Positions 18,651 through 26,820 of a stretch of DNA of 64,000 bases are shown here, piece by piece. The first letter of the stretch is position 1. Every line of letters begins with the position of its first letter. The stretch covers positions 1 through 64,000 of the IMG/VR virus record IMGVR_UViG_3300031552_000004; one strand, written 5' to 3'. The notes beneath the pieces are model-generated. The model was not told where the DNA came from. It made no database searches and saw nothing but the letters and a program-made list of their open reading frames with translations. This DNA comes from a virus. The position numbers were made by a program, and so were the translations under genes.

Positions 18651-18695
18651 ACAAAAACGCGCCATGTCGCGACCCGCAGGTCGTCACATGGCGCG
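18651..18695 (-). terminator. Leader hairpin with U tract before protease gene
   Basis: On the minus strand, CGCGCCATGT pairs perfectly with ACATGGCGCG (10 bp), extended by an inner 6-bp stem around a four-base loop, followed by GTTTTTGTT. This is a good intrinsic terminator. It lies downstream of a sigma70-like promoter and upstream of the protease ribosome site, so transcripts from that promoter must read through it. It may also end the upstream sugar-cassette transcript. Confidence 0.7.
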
Positions 18696-19466
18696 TAGGT
18701 CCGCCTCGTCCTTAACATCTAGTATACACCGGTTTTGTTGTATCGTCAAGTATTCTTTGACCCATGAGCGACTGCGGACGCCACTCCACAGATCGAACAG
18801 CGAGCCGACGTCCAACGCGACGCCGCCCATCTCCGCACACATCGTTGCGTACCACTTGCCAAGGAAGCCCGCACCCACCAGCGCCAACGTGCCGGGTCCA
18901 CAGTTGCCCGCAGCCTCCGCCGCGATCTGTTCGTGCATGGCCCAGTGTTCTGTCGGTCGCTCGCCGGTGTGTCCTTCCTCCGGCACGCGGACCCAATACG
19001 TTTTCTTGCCGTAGCGTGCCTCAAAGTCGTCTACTACGTTCCTGCACGTCACCAGCACAACGCGCTTCGCTTCCTGCACGATCTCGTCCAGCAATCCGTC
19101 TTGCCACAGGTAGATGTGCAGGTCGTTGTCGTTCGTCCACACGTCGTGCTCGCAGTGTTGCCCCATCCACGTTTCGGGATAGCGCCAGTAGCGATCCGTC
19201 TGCCCCTTCTTGTAGCACACCCCGTCTGCCTTGCCGATGGCATCCACAAGCAGGCGCCGCATCTTTGCGATGTCCCGCTCTGCAAAGTTGCCTCGTCCGA
19301 ACCAGTAGATCAGCCGCCTGATCATCTCCCCGCGCGTGATGTATTGGGGCCACATCAGCAACCGGCCCTCACCGTCGCCCAGGCGGATCAGCGACCCACG
19401 AATGCCGATGTCTAGACAGTCGATGGCCCATTCCGCGATTTCTACAGGTGAACGGGTGGTAATCAT
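18684..19466 (-). CDS. Glycosyltransferase-like, GT-D fold
   Basis: 260 residues from the ATG after AGGAGAGGTC. Near the N-terminus GSLIRLGDGEGRLL carries the D-x-E motif of GT-D enzymes (DUF1792 family). In the C-terminal half GNCGPGTLALVGAGFLGKWY resembles the family's second Rossmann segment. It is the last gene of the large sugar cassette, and its 3' end contains the promoter for the capsid block. Confidence 0.72.
   Translation of the reverse strand: MITTRSPVEIAEWAIDCLDIGIRGSLIRLGDGEGRLLMWPQYITRGEMIRRLIYWFGRGNFAERDIAKMRRLLVDAIGKADGVCYKKGQTDRYWRYPETWMGQHCEHDVWTNDNDLHIYLWQDGLLDEIVQEAKRVVLVTCRNVVDDFEARYGKKTYWVRVPEEGHTGERPTEHWAMHEQIAAEAAGNCGPGTLALVGAGFLGKWYATMCAEMGGVALDVGSLFDLWSGVRSRSWVKEYLTIQQNRCILDVKDEADLRAM
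18721..18749 (-). promoter_or_regulatory. Sigma70-like promoter for the capsid block
   Basis: On the minus strand TTGACG, a 17-base spacer and TATACT. Predicted start near 18714, about 20 bases before the terminator-like hairpin. It lies inside the 3' end of the GT-D gene, so it would give separate control of the capsid and tail genes. Confidence 0.7.
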
Positions 19467-19474
19467 GACCTCTC

Positions 19475-19741
19475 CTATGATGCTATTGTCACCGGTCCCC
19501 CATCTGCCCAAAGTCCACTATCGTTTCCCCATGTGATAGTCGTGTACGGTTGCGGTATTGGATCGCCAATATAGGGCTCGGGCCAATGCGGACATGGCGG
19601 ACGCCAGAAGTGCGGATCTGGATCTGTGGGTACTGTCACCGGCACAATCGGCCTTGCCTCAAGCCACGCGATCCGCGCCTCGGCGTCCGCCAGCTTGCGC
19701 TCCAGTTCCTCGATTCGTGCAAGTAGCTTCTTTTTCTTCAT
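19475..19741 (-). CDS. Small coiled-coil protein with Pro-rich tail
   Basis: 88 residues. Residues 2-30 form a strongly charged coiled coil (KKKKLLARIEELERKLADAE), followed by a Pro/Asp/His-rich tail (TDPDPHFWRPPCPHWPEP). GAGAGGAG ribosome site. No family recognised; perhaps an oligomerising structural or chaperone protein. Confidence 0.55.
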   Translation of the reverse strand: MKKKKLLARIEELERKLADAEARIAWLEARPIVPVTVPTDPDPHFWRPPCPHWPEPYIGDPIPQPYTTITWGNDSGLWADGGPVTIAS

Positions 19742-19786
19742 GGATTTCTCCTCTCAAACCAGCGGATCGAGCCCGCGCCTTCCAGT

Positions 19787-19882
19787 TCAGCCCAGCCCGT
19801 CATCGTTTACAGTAGGTAGTTTTCTGGCAATGATACTGGCCGCAGTTATACCCAGTCCCTTGAGAAATTTGCGCCTGTCCAT
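19787..19882 (-). CDS. 31-residue Tat-signal-like peptide
   Basis: Minus-strand ORF with an excellent ribosome site (AAAAGGAGTAGCGTAATG). The sequence begins MDRRKFLKGLGITAASIIA, which matches the twin-arginine signal pattern (RR-x-F-L-K plus a hydrophobic segment). It ends after only 31 codons. It could be a membrane-inserted micropeptide or the remnant of a longer Tat substrate. It sits between two sugar-cassette genes. Confidence 0.5.
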   Translation of the reverse strand: MDRRKFLKGLGITAASIIARKLPTVNDDGLG

Positions 19883-19886
19883 TACG

Positions 19887-20612
19887 CTACTCCTTTTCTA
19901 GTCTCAAACTCTCTGGTCCGATGGCCGGCTCGAAATCGTCGGGGAAACCAAATTGTGCCCGCCGCCGCAGCTCGCGCAGGGACTTTTGCCCGTTCTCCCA
20001 TAGCAGATCGGTAGCGTCCTTCGGGCGAAGGTTGTACTCGTGGTGAAGGTGCTCTACTATGGCATCGTAGCACGGCACGTACCGCCCCACGTTTGCCGCT
20101 CGCATGCACGCCTCACTGTCATTGCAGGCGCCGCTGTAGTGCGGGAAGCCGATGCAGCCGTTCATGTGCTCCACGATGAATCGCCGTGTCGCCAGGTAGT
20201 GCGTGCTTTCCCGCTTCATGGCAAAGGTCCGGTGCAAGTCGTTGAACCCGACGAGGCCGCCGCCTTCCGGCATGCAGCGCATCGCCGCGTCCAACCAACC
20301 GTCCGTCCAGCGCAAGTCATCCGCCGCAAACACGATGTACTCGCCCTTGCTTTCCTTCAGCCCTGCATTCCACGCCGTGGGCTTGCCCTGGTAGTGGTCG
20401 CAGAACGGCATGCGCCAGCGTTTCAGGTTGCTACCTTTGTAGCCGTTCAGGAAGTCGCCGACAATCTGCATCGTATTGGTGTCCACGTCCACCGGGATGT
20501 CGATTTCGATGGCCCACTTTGCCGTAGTATCCAGCAGTAGCTTGACGCAGGCGATTGCTGCGTCCTGTCGCCCGGTCGTGGGCATGATGACGGAGATCAG
20601 GTCTTTGATCAT
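19887..20612 (-). CDS. Glycosyltransferase family 2
   Basis: 241 residues; the ATG at 20612 overlaps the upstream stop (ATGA). SVIMPTTGR is the N-terminal nucleotide-binding strand, GKPTAWNAGLKESKGEYIVF and AADDLRWTDGW carry the metal-binding DD motif. GT-A fold. CGDSEA-like Cys-rich segments in the C-terminal half may shape the acceptor site. Part of the 18.7-26.3 kb cassette. Confidence 0.78.
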   Translation of the reverse strand: MIKDLISVIMPTTGRQDAAIACVKLLLDTTAKWAIEIDIPVDVDTNTMQIVGDFLNGYKGSNLKRWRMPFCDHYQGKPTAWNAGLKESKGEYIVFAADDLRWTDGWLDAAMRCMPEGGGLVGFNDLHRTFAMKRESTHYLATRRFIVEHMNGCIGFPHYSGACNDSEACMRAANVGRYVPCYDAIVEHLHHEYNLRPKDATDLLWENGQKSLRELRRRAQFGFPDDFEPAIGPESLRLEKE

Positions 20613-21568
20613 CGGAACAACCCCGCCCATATCTCCATCGCGGAGCGGAGTTTATGGAGATAGGTTGGCGCATTCTCATCCGGCGCAAAGTGATGGGCAA
20701 TCTCCAAGTAGCATTCGATGGCCGTGGTTCCGGTTAGTTTTGCTATGTCCACAAACTCCCAGAACGTCTCATTGAACTCCAGGCCCACCGCCTCCTTGCG
20801 GAGATTGCCCCATACGTCGGATGCTCGCTCGTGTTTGACGTGCGGCTCACCGCTCCATACTGCCAACTGCAGCCGGTCCAGCACCTTTTTGGCGATCACA
20901 CCACACCAGATGTCATCGAAGCGGTCGTAGGGCCATGCCGGACCCTGCAGGCCGAAGTACATCAACGGCGCGATCGCCGGATTGAACGCCAGGTTCATGC
21001 CACACATCGGGAAATAGCGCCCGGCAGGGATGGGATCATCATAGTATTCGATCAAGTCGTACTTGGTATGCATTGCAAGTTGCCACAATGCGTCAAGATC
21101 CGGTATGCCTTCCCACAAGCCATGACTCAACACGACGGGCCACTTGCGCGTGAGATTGCGGTATGGATAGCCACGCGGCTTGAGTCCGCCGATCGTCAAC
21201 CGCCACGCTGCTATTTCCGCCGTCTTTTGCAAGTTCTCCCAGTGGCGCAGGAAAAACCCGTTTACGTCCATGACGGGATAGCAGTCATCATCCAGCGTCA
21301 CGATCATGTCGGGCTGCTTCTGCCATGCTTTCCAGAAGCCGTAGCTTCGAATGCCGGAGTTGCCCCGAGAGATGATCCACGCGTCGTCGCCCAGGTCGCG
21401 GTCGATGTCCGCATGGCAGTAGTGCATCACGGTCGAGCTCGACAGGTCGAACTGCTTTTCGGCGTGGTCCTCTATCACGATGAACTCGCGCTTCCCGTCG
21501 TTCCACCGTTTCAAGAACTGCTTGATGTGCTGTTCCCTGATGGTCGGTACAACCACTATGGCGTACAT
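20609..21568 (-). CDS. Reversibly glycosylated polypeptide / UDP-arabinopyranose mutase-like
   Basis: 319 residues. VVVPTIRE, then ISRGNSGIRSYGFWKAW, MIVTLDDDCYPV and CGMNLAFNP followed by RFDDIWCGVIAKKV are the ordered signatures of the RGP family (PF03214-like), which interconverts UDP-arabinopyranose and UDP-arabinofuranose or acts as a GT-A glycosyltransferase. The DDD motif and the RFDDIW motif are intact. Found next to an adhesin gene with an arabinofuranosidase-like domain, hinting at furanose sugars in this system. Confidence 0.8.
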   Translation of the reverse strand: MYAIVVVPTIREQHIKQFLKRWNDGKREFIVIEDHAEKQFDLSSSTVMHYCHADIDRDLGDDAWIISRGNSGIRSYGFWKAWQKQPDMIVTLDDDCYPVMDVNGFFLRHWENLQKTAEIAAWRLTIGGLKPRGYPYRNLTRKWPVVLSHGLWEGIPDLDALWQLAMHTKYDLIEYYDDPIPAGRYFPMCGMNLAFNPAIAPLMYFGLQGPAWPYDRFDDIWCGVIAKKVLDRLQLAVWSGEPHVKHERASDVWGNLRKEAVGLEFNETFWEFVDIAKLTGTTAIECYLEIAHHFAPDENAPTYLHKLRSAMEIWAGLFR

Positions 21569-22863
21569 TTCGCCACTCCTTCATACGTGTTGCGGCCTTT
21601 AGCTACCGCAGTTAGATGGTTCAGCCATTCCTTTGCGACGACCAGCGTTTCGTCCCACTCACCAGGACGCCCGATCGTCGTGAAGCCGTGCTCAAAGTCT
21701 ACCGCCTCCTTGTCTAGTTCCAACCCGTATGCTTCCGGGTCGTGCCACGCCGGGGAACCGGGTAATGGCGCGAAGATGTGAAAGCCCCACTTGTCTACCG
21801 GAGCACGTCGGACGAATGCCGCTGTTTCCTCCACCGTTTCGTCCGTCTCGCCAGGAAAGCCGACGATCATTTGTGCTCGCACTGCCAGGCCCGCAGCTTT
21901 TGCGTCTACTGCTGCTTCCAGCGATCGCCGCGCTGTGAGGTGCTTGTTCATCGCCGCAAGGATCCGGTCGCTGCCCGATTCGAAGCCGAATGTCACGCTC
22001 CGGCACCCGCCCTCGTACAATCGCTGAGCCGTGTCGAGCGTGAACCGGTCCGCCCGCGCCAGGCAGTGCCACACAACATCCATCCCCTTCAGCCGCTCGC
22101 ACAAGTCCGCGACGCGAAACATGTCGAGGTTGAACGTGTCATCTACGAAGTTCACCTGATCCACGCCATAGCGGTACTTGAGTAGGCGCACTTCGTCCAC
22201 GACCTGCTGCACCGTCCTATAGCGCACCCGCCCGCCGGTGATGCACCGCTGTCCGCAGAACGCGCAATCATACGGGCATCCGCGCGCCGTGATGACTGAC
22301 GCTTCCCGCATGCAGCCGAAGGAGGTGAACGTCTTGATCTTGGCGTAATCGTCAAAGTACACGAGGTCGCGCGCGGGCATCGGGAGCATGTCGAACGGGA
22401 CGACGGGCAATGGGTTGACGTTCCATCCGTCCCGCTCCAAATCCCAGTACACCGCACCGGGAATCGCCGCCTTGTCGCGGCCCTGCACGAAGTCCACCAG
22501 CGACCAGTCCGCCTCGCCGGCCAGCAGCAGGTCGGGTTCCAGTTCCTTCTGCGTGCGGACGGGAAGCGCCGAGCAATGTGGTCCGCCCAGGACGATGTAG
22601 GCGTTCTGCCGGCACGCCAGCATGTCCACCAACCGCTTGACGACGCCGTACTGCGGCGTGGTGAAGCCGATGCCATACAGGTCGCCGGTCGGGATGACGG
22701 ATCGTTCCACGTCCTCCCCCGCCAGGTCGCACACCTCCACCGAGACGCCGTGTTCGCGCAGGCTCGCCGCCAGATACAGCAGGCCCAAGGGCGGGAGGTC
22801 GCGATCGGAGATCAGCCAGGGCGACGGCGGATTGATCAGGACGACGTGCTCAGCACGGCGCAT
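21556..22863 (-). CDS. B12-binding radical SAM protein
   Basis: 435 residues. The N-terminal Rossmann-like cobalamin domain shows LINPPSPW, PPLGLLYLAASLREHG and YIVLGGPHCSALP. The radical-SAM core has RGCPYDCAFCG (C-x3-C-x2-C, near residue 200) and GFESGSDRILAAMNK, with MIVGFPGETDETVE later. This is the class-B (BchE/methyltransferase-type) arrangement. Likely product: a modified (methylated or rearranged) sugar or small molecule. It overlaps both neighbours, so it belongs to the cassette. Confidence 0.85.
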   Translation of the reverse strand: MRRAEHVVLINPPSPWLISDRDLPPLGLLYLAASLREHGVSVEVCDLAGEDVERSVIPTGDLYGIGFTTPQYGVVKRLVDMLACRQNAYIVLGGPHCSALPVRTQKELEPDLLLAGEADWSLVDFVQGRDKAAIPGAVYWDLERDGWNVNPLPVVPFDMLPMPARDLVYFDDYAKIKTFTSFGCMREASVITARGCPYDCAFCGQRCITGGRVRYRTVQQVVDEVRLLKYRYGVDQVNFVDDTFNLDMFRVADLCERLKGMDVVWHCLARADRFTLDTAQRLYEGGCRSVTFGFESGSDRILAAMNKHLTARRSLEAAVDAKAAGLAVRAQMIVGFPGETDETVEETAAFVRRAPVDKWGFHIFAPLPGSPAWHDPEAYGLELDKEAVDFEHGFTTIGRPGEWDETLVVAKEWLNHLTAVAKGRNTYEGVAKCTP

Positions 22864-23054
22864 TATGATGCATCCTCTTTTGAAGCGTGTTCATTTTGCC
22901 CGGGAAAGCCCATCGTCCGAGATGTTTCCTTTTCACCGATATAAACATCGCGCCCATCAATAGTCACAGTTGCGCTCTTGACTTGGTTGGCCGAAAACGT
23001 AACTCCAGACACAGTAATAGTCGCTTGATTCCCCTTTTTCGTTTTGTCCATCAT
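22863..23054 (-). CDS. Small beta-rich hypothetical protein
   Basis: 63 residues from the ATG after GAGGAGGCATC, overlapping the upstream stop. Two beta hairpins can be read (QATITVSGVTFSANQV and ATVTIDGRDVYIGE). Lower GC than its neighbours. No family recognised. Sits between radical SAM and FkbM methyltransferase genes. Confidence 0.5.
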   Translation of the reverse strand: MMDKTKKGNQATITVSGVTFSANQVKSATVTIDGRDVYIGEKETSRTMGFPGQNEHASKEDAS

Positions 23055-23746
23055 GATGCCTCCTCGGTTTGCCCCGGGCCCTTCTTGGCAACGATGATCT
23101 TCCACAGCTTGTGCTCGTTGGCCTCGTCCATCTCTACCGAATCGAATCGCTCGCGTAGGAACGCCATCATCTCCGCCAGACCCGACAAGTCATGGTCCTT
23201 CAGCACGTAGTTGTGGTATTCCACATACAACTGGCGAATCGGTTCCCAGTTCCATATCGCATGAATCAGCTCAACCTCCGCGCCTTCCACGTCCATCTCG
23301 ATGCAGTCGATCCGGTTCGCTTCCAGCAGTGCATTGATGTCGGCACATTGCACGGTGGTTTTCTGAAAGTGGGACGCCCGCTTGAACAGCGAGTGCGTTC
23401 CCTTGTTTTTGTGCGTCTCCAAGTAAAAGTCGCGGTCCCGATCGCCATTCCCGACCACGGCGAAGGGTAGCGGGTTCACGTTCCGCGCATCATTCAGCGT
23501 CAGGTTGGCAAGTAGCATGCGGTAGTTGTCCTTCTCCGGCTCGCACGCCACGACATACTCGCACTGCTTGGCTGCATAGACGCTGAACGTTCCGATGTTG
23601 GCGCCCGCATCGAGCCAACGATCCGCCGGGCGGAAGTCACACAGTCGCCAGTGCCCAGTCTTGTACTCCTCCACGTTCTCCCAATCCAGCGTCCCATCGC
23701 GTATGCGGAACTGAGCATCGCCGGCATCGAGAATCTTCTCAGGCAT
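23051..23746 (-). CDS. FkbM-family methyltransferase
   Basis: 231 residues. WLDAGANIGTFSVYAAKQ is the SAM-binding glycine-rich loop (motif I), VACEPEKDNYRMLLANL motif II, and CIEMDVEGAEVELIHA the conserved D-V-E-G-A-E of the FkbM family. These enzymes O-methylate sugars or polyketides. In this cassette sugar O-methylation is the likely role. Confidence 0.85.
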   Translation of the reverse strand: MPEKILDAGDAQFRIRDGTLDWENVEEYKTGHWRLCDFRPADRWLDAGANIGTFSVYAAKQCEYVVACEPEKDNYRMLLANLTLNDARNVNPLPFAVVGNGDRDRDFYLETHKNKGTHSLFKRASHFQKTTVQCADINALLEANRIDCIEMDVEGAEVELIHAIWNWEPIRQLYVEYHNYVLKDHDLSGLAEMMAFLRERFDSVEMDEANEHKLWKIIVAKKGPGQTEEAS

Positions 23747-24416
23747 CGTGCCTCATTTGCCGCAGGCACATCTGCATGCCCCGCGTCTCGTGGTAGTGGA
23801 TGATGTAGGCATCCGAACGCGGTACGCCAAGATTGTCGTATTGAACTGGCGTACACCAGCAATAGCGCGGGTCACAATAGCTCGCCGCATCCTCGAACCG
23901 CTTGCCATCCTGCATCCAGTACATGCGGTTCCAGACGTATTGGTCGTAGGCCCAGCATCCATAGTCCCACGTCTCGACAAGCTGCGCACCGACGGCCCAC
24001 GTCTCCAGAGAAAGCGATGCCGGTAACAGCCGTATCCCGCTGTGCATGTAGGCTGCCTTGGGGAACGCGGCATAGGGCACTCGCGCATTCGCTAGGTTGA
24101 ACATGCGGAACTCGTAGGCTTCCGGCCAGGGCGTGGGCTTGACGCACAGAATATCACCGTCCGCCACCATTACGTCGTTACCCCGCCGGACGAGGCGATA
24201 CACGCGGTGCCACACGTCCGCCAGCATCATGCCATAGCGGTAGTTTCGGATCTCCTTCGCCGTTCCCGCTCCGCCGCGGATCTGCCCGGTCAGGACCACG
24301 TGCTTGTCCATCCCCTGCAGGTTGCGCTCGAACGATGCGCTGCACAGATCGTGGATCTCGCCTATCGTCTCGAAGTCGCCTCCCAGGTCGAATAGGACCG
24401 TGACGAGGATGTTCAT
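23739..24416 (-). CDS. Glycosyltransferase-like protein, GT-A (GT8-like)
   Basis: 225 residues. NILVTVLFDLGGDF starts a Rossmann-like strand, then RNYRYGMMLADVWHRVYRL and VMVADGDILC, a D-x-D metal motif. HSGIRLLPAS and AYDQYVWN resemble the acceptor side of GT8-like folds. Overlaps the dehydrogenase and FkbM genes by a few bases. Family uncertain. Confidence 0.65.
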   Translation of the reverse strand: MNILVTVLFDLGGDFETIGEIHDLCSASFERNLQGMDKHVVLTGQIRGGAGTAKEIRNYRYGMMLADVWHRVYRLVRRGNDVMVADGDILCVKPTPWPEAYEFRMFNLANARVPYAAFPKAAYMHSGIRLLPASLSLETWAVGAQLVETWDYGCWAYDQYVWNRMYWMQDGKRFEDAASYCDPRYCWCTPVQYDNLGVPRSDAYIIHYHETRGMQMCLRQMRHDA

Positions 24417-25660
24417 CCGCCCACCCGCAATACCGTCACGCCTGCCTGGTCGGGAATCATGCGCCAGGGGTCCACCACGACGCTACCGGGTGGATAGGGA
24501 TATACGATCAAGCTCGGATGGTTGCAGCCGATCAGGTAGACATGCGGCGAATCTTCAAGGCTAGCCCTTGAGGATTCGATGACTGGATCCCACGTCCCGA
24601 TCTTACCCCACGTCTCTTCGAGAATGGCCTTGCACAATAGCGCAGACGATCCGATCTCCAAGTTCGTGCCAGCCTTGAATGCCGTCCCCAGGATGAATGG
24701 ATGTAGGCCGCGTTCTTTTGCCAACTTGGTGACGAGGTTGCACAACCATTCGGCTTGTTTCTCGCGCGCCATCGCCAAGGTGCCAAAGATGTCATAGGAC
24801 AAATCTAGCTCACGCGATAGCCAGGACAAGGCAATCAGATCACGGGGGTGGCATGCGCCCCCGTCTCCCATTCCACCGCGCATGTACATCGAAGACGTGA
24901 TCCGTCGCGTTGCCAGCGCCATCGCATCCGTCACCCGATCCGCATGGGCCCCCATCTTGTGACAGACTTCCATCACGGCATTGGCGTAGCAGATTTTGCT
25001 CGTCACGTAGGTATTGTACAGCACCTTGATCGCTTCTGCCGTCTCGTAGGTTTCCATTAAGACAGGCGCGTCTGTCATCGTCTGCCACAGTGCCGCCATC
25101 GTCTCATCTTCCAACCCGTCCCGCGTCCCGACGACGACGAATTCGGGATTCAGGTAGTCGCGCATCGCGTAGCCCATCGCCGCAAAGGCCGGGTTGTAGA
25201 CCAGCATCACCCATTCTCCGCACAACGGTTCGATCTCGCGCCGGATGGTGCCGGGCAGGACCGTGCTCACCACGGCGACAGTGCGGTGACATCGCTGGAT
25301 CACGCATTGTACTGCGACATCCGCCACCGCATCCATGAGGAAGGAATAGTCAAAGTCCACGCGCTCATCCGGCAGCCGGGTGATGCCTTCGTATCGCTCC
25401 TCGTGCGGTGTCTGTACGACCACGAATATGACTTCGCATTCATGGACCATCACTTCCACCGATGCCCATTCGATGTTGGCCCGGTGGCGCAGTTCGTCAA
25501 ACGTCCGCCCATCGTAGCCTTGTTCCTGCCAGGGCCACGTCTTGCAGATCACATTCTCCACTATCACGTCGTACGCCAGCACCCGGTGTCCCTTGTAGGC
25601 GAAGGATACGCCGATAGGACAACCTAGTTTACCGAACCCAACGATGCCGATGTTAGCCAT
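24413..25660 (-). CDS. UDP-glucose / GDP-mannose dehydrogenase family protein
   Basis: 415 residues, full length. NIGIVGFGKLGCPIG is the NAD-binding G-x-G-x-x-G. Central helix TAEAIKVLYNTYVTSKICYAN matches the family. MGDGGACHPRDLIAL holds the catalytic Cys (usual form GGSCFPKD). C-terminal domain: PFILGTAFKAGTN, where the family usually has G-x-A-F-K. It oxidises a UDP- or GDP-sugar to the uronic acid with 2 NAD+. It would supply donor for the neighbouring transferases. Confidence 0.85.
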   Translation of the reverse strand: MANIGIVGFGKLGCPIGVSFAYKGHRVLAYDVIVENVICKTWPWQEQGYDGRTFDELRHRANIEWASVEVMVHECEVIFVVVQTPHEERYEGITRLPDERVDFDYSFLMDAVADVAVQCVIQRCHRTVAVVSTVLPGTIRREIEPLCGEWVMLVYNPAFAAMGYAMRDYLNPEFVVVGTRDGLEDETMAALWQTMTDAPVLMETYETAEAIKVLYNTYVTSKICYANAVMEVCHKMGAHADRVTDAMALATRRITSSMYMRGGMGDGGACHPRDLIALSWLSRELDLSYDIFGTLAMAREKQAEWLCNLVTKLAKERGLHPFILGTAFKAGTNLEIGSSALLCKAILEETWGKIGTWDPVIESSRASLEDSPHVYLIGCNHPSLIVYPYPPGSVVVDPWRMIPDQAGVTVLRVGG

Positions 25661-25678
25661 GTCTCTCCTTTGGCGGCT

Positions 25679-26263
25679 TTAGTTCCGCCTCACGTGCGCG
25701 ATCGCCTCGTCCGTCACATCCACCCCCGCAAACGCCGCCAGCCTGCCCACTTCCCCGGCGGGATCTTCCAGCAGCGTTTCATAACTGACGTGCAGGACCG
25801 GATCTTGTATGCCATACAAACTTGAGAGCAGTCCCAGGTACGCCTCCACAGCCCAGGCCGTTGCTTCATCGCGATCATAGAACCGCCCCGGCGGGCACCG
25901 GCCCTCCATCCTGCCTCGCACGCTGCGCTCGAAGGTGCGATGAGAGACGACAACACGCGGTTCGTGGCCCATATCGCGCAGCATGTTCAGGGACCAGGGG
26001 AACGACTTCCACAATAACGTGTTTTTTGCGCCGAATGGCCCGTCACTTCGGAAGTGCGTCAAGGCATAACGCCTGAGCGCCATCCGCTGCTTCGGTTCCG
26101 GCAAACCGAAGATGCCGTGTAGGCAAGTGTCCTCGTACAGATCGAAACCCGCCGGGTGCGTGCTCAGGTGCAAGCCCATCGAAACGCCCATCTTGTGCAG
26201 GCATCCTGCCACGCACGAAGTCCCGCTTGCACCGATTCCAGTTACCAACATCACATTAGCCAT
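25679..26263 (-). CDS. Sulfotransferase-like P-loop protein
   Basis: 194 residues from the ATG at 26263. MLVTGIGASGTSCVAGCLHK is a 5'-PSB-like P-loop as in sulfotransferases. RVVVSHRTFERSV resembles the 3'-phosphate-binding strand and VSYETLLEDPAGEVGRLAAF is a typical family ending. It could transfer sulfate from PAPS to a glycan; kinase-like alternatives cannot be excluded. The palindrome at 25805-25819 is inside its coding sequence. Weak ribosome site. Confidence 0.65.
   Translation of the reverse strand: MANVMLVTGIGASGTSCVAGCLHKMGVSMGLHLSTHPAGFDLYEDTCLHGIFGLPEPKQRMALRRYALTHFRSDGPFGAKNTLLWKSFPWSLNMLRDMGHEPRVVVSHRTFERSVRGRMEGRCPPGRFYDRDEATAWAVEAYLGLLSSLYGIQDPVLHVSYETLLEDPAGEVGRLAAFAGVDVTDEAIAHVRRN
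25805..25819. repeat. Palindrome TTGTATGCCATACAA (site 3 of 8)
   Basis: Inside the sulfotransferase-like gene, about 130 bp before its end. The central base is C, i.e. opposite orientation to sites 1 and 2. Confidence 0.75.
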
Positions 26264-26271
26264 TATGTTGC

Positions 26272-26820
26272 CTACACAGGCCCTAGATTGGTCCATAGCC
26301 CCGTAGTTCCAGGTGCTCCAGGTTCCCACACATTGGCAGCTATCGTGCTTTCCCAGATGTATCCGTTGTGCGTCACCTGTGCGCCCAGCGCATAGGCGTC
26401 ATGAGCACCTTGTGGCTGCACCCACTCGGGAATCACGCCTTCGGGCACCGTCGATGCCCACAGTGCCGGGACCACCGGCGGCGTCCAATCTGCCTGCGAC
26501 CTGTGCGCCTGCACGCAGCGATAGAGCGTGCCGTCATAGCTCGCCAGATCGCCGATGACGTAGGCCGTCCCGGTTGCCCACACCGGGTAGACGGACACGA
26601 GCGCCGCCAGTTCGTCGGCAGTCAATTCCTCTTGGAGAATGAGCGTATCCAGCATGGCGTCGCGTTTCTGTATCATAATGTACGGCTTCGCGGCGTCCAC
26701 AGCGCGATACGCAAATTCCGTGACATCTTCCGGGCGCTTCTCTCGCCCCAGGATCGCTACCCATAGTTCTCGGCTGCGCTGCTGAGCCTCTTCCAATGAG
26801 TCGAACGTGATTTCTGCCAT
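26272..26820 (-). CDS. Fibre protein with two CBM5/12-like modules
   Basis: 182 residues starting MAEITFDSLEEAQQRS; the ATG overlaps the upstream TAA (TAATG). Residues about 85-135 (AYVIGDLASYDGTLYRCVQA then W) and 140-180 (AYALGAQVTHNGYIWES then W) are two tandem chitin-binding type-3 (CBM5/12) repeats. Such modules bind chitin-like or other glycans. Likely a tail-fibre or assembly-associated protein. Confidence 0.7.
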   Translation of the reverse strand: MAEITFDSLEEAQQRSRELWVAILGREKRPEDVTEFAYRAVDAAKPYIMIQKRDAMLDTLILQEELTADELAALVSVYPVWATGTAYVIGDLASYDGTLYRCVQAHRSQADWTPPVVPALWASTVPEGVIPEWVQPQGAHDAYALGAQVTHNGYIWESTIAANVWEPGAPGTTGLWTNLGPV

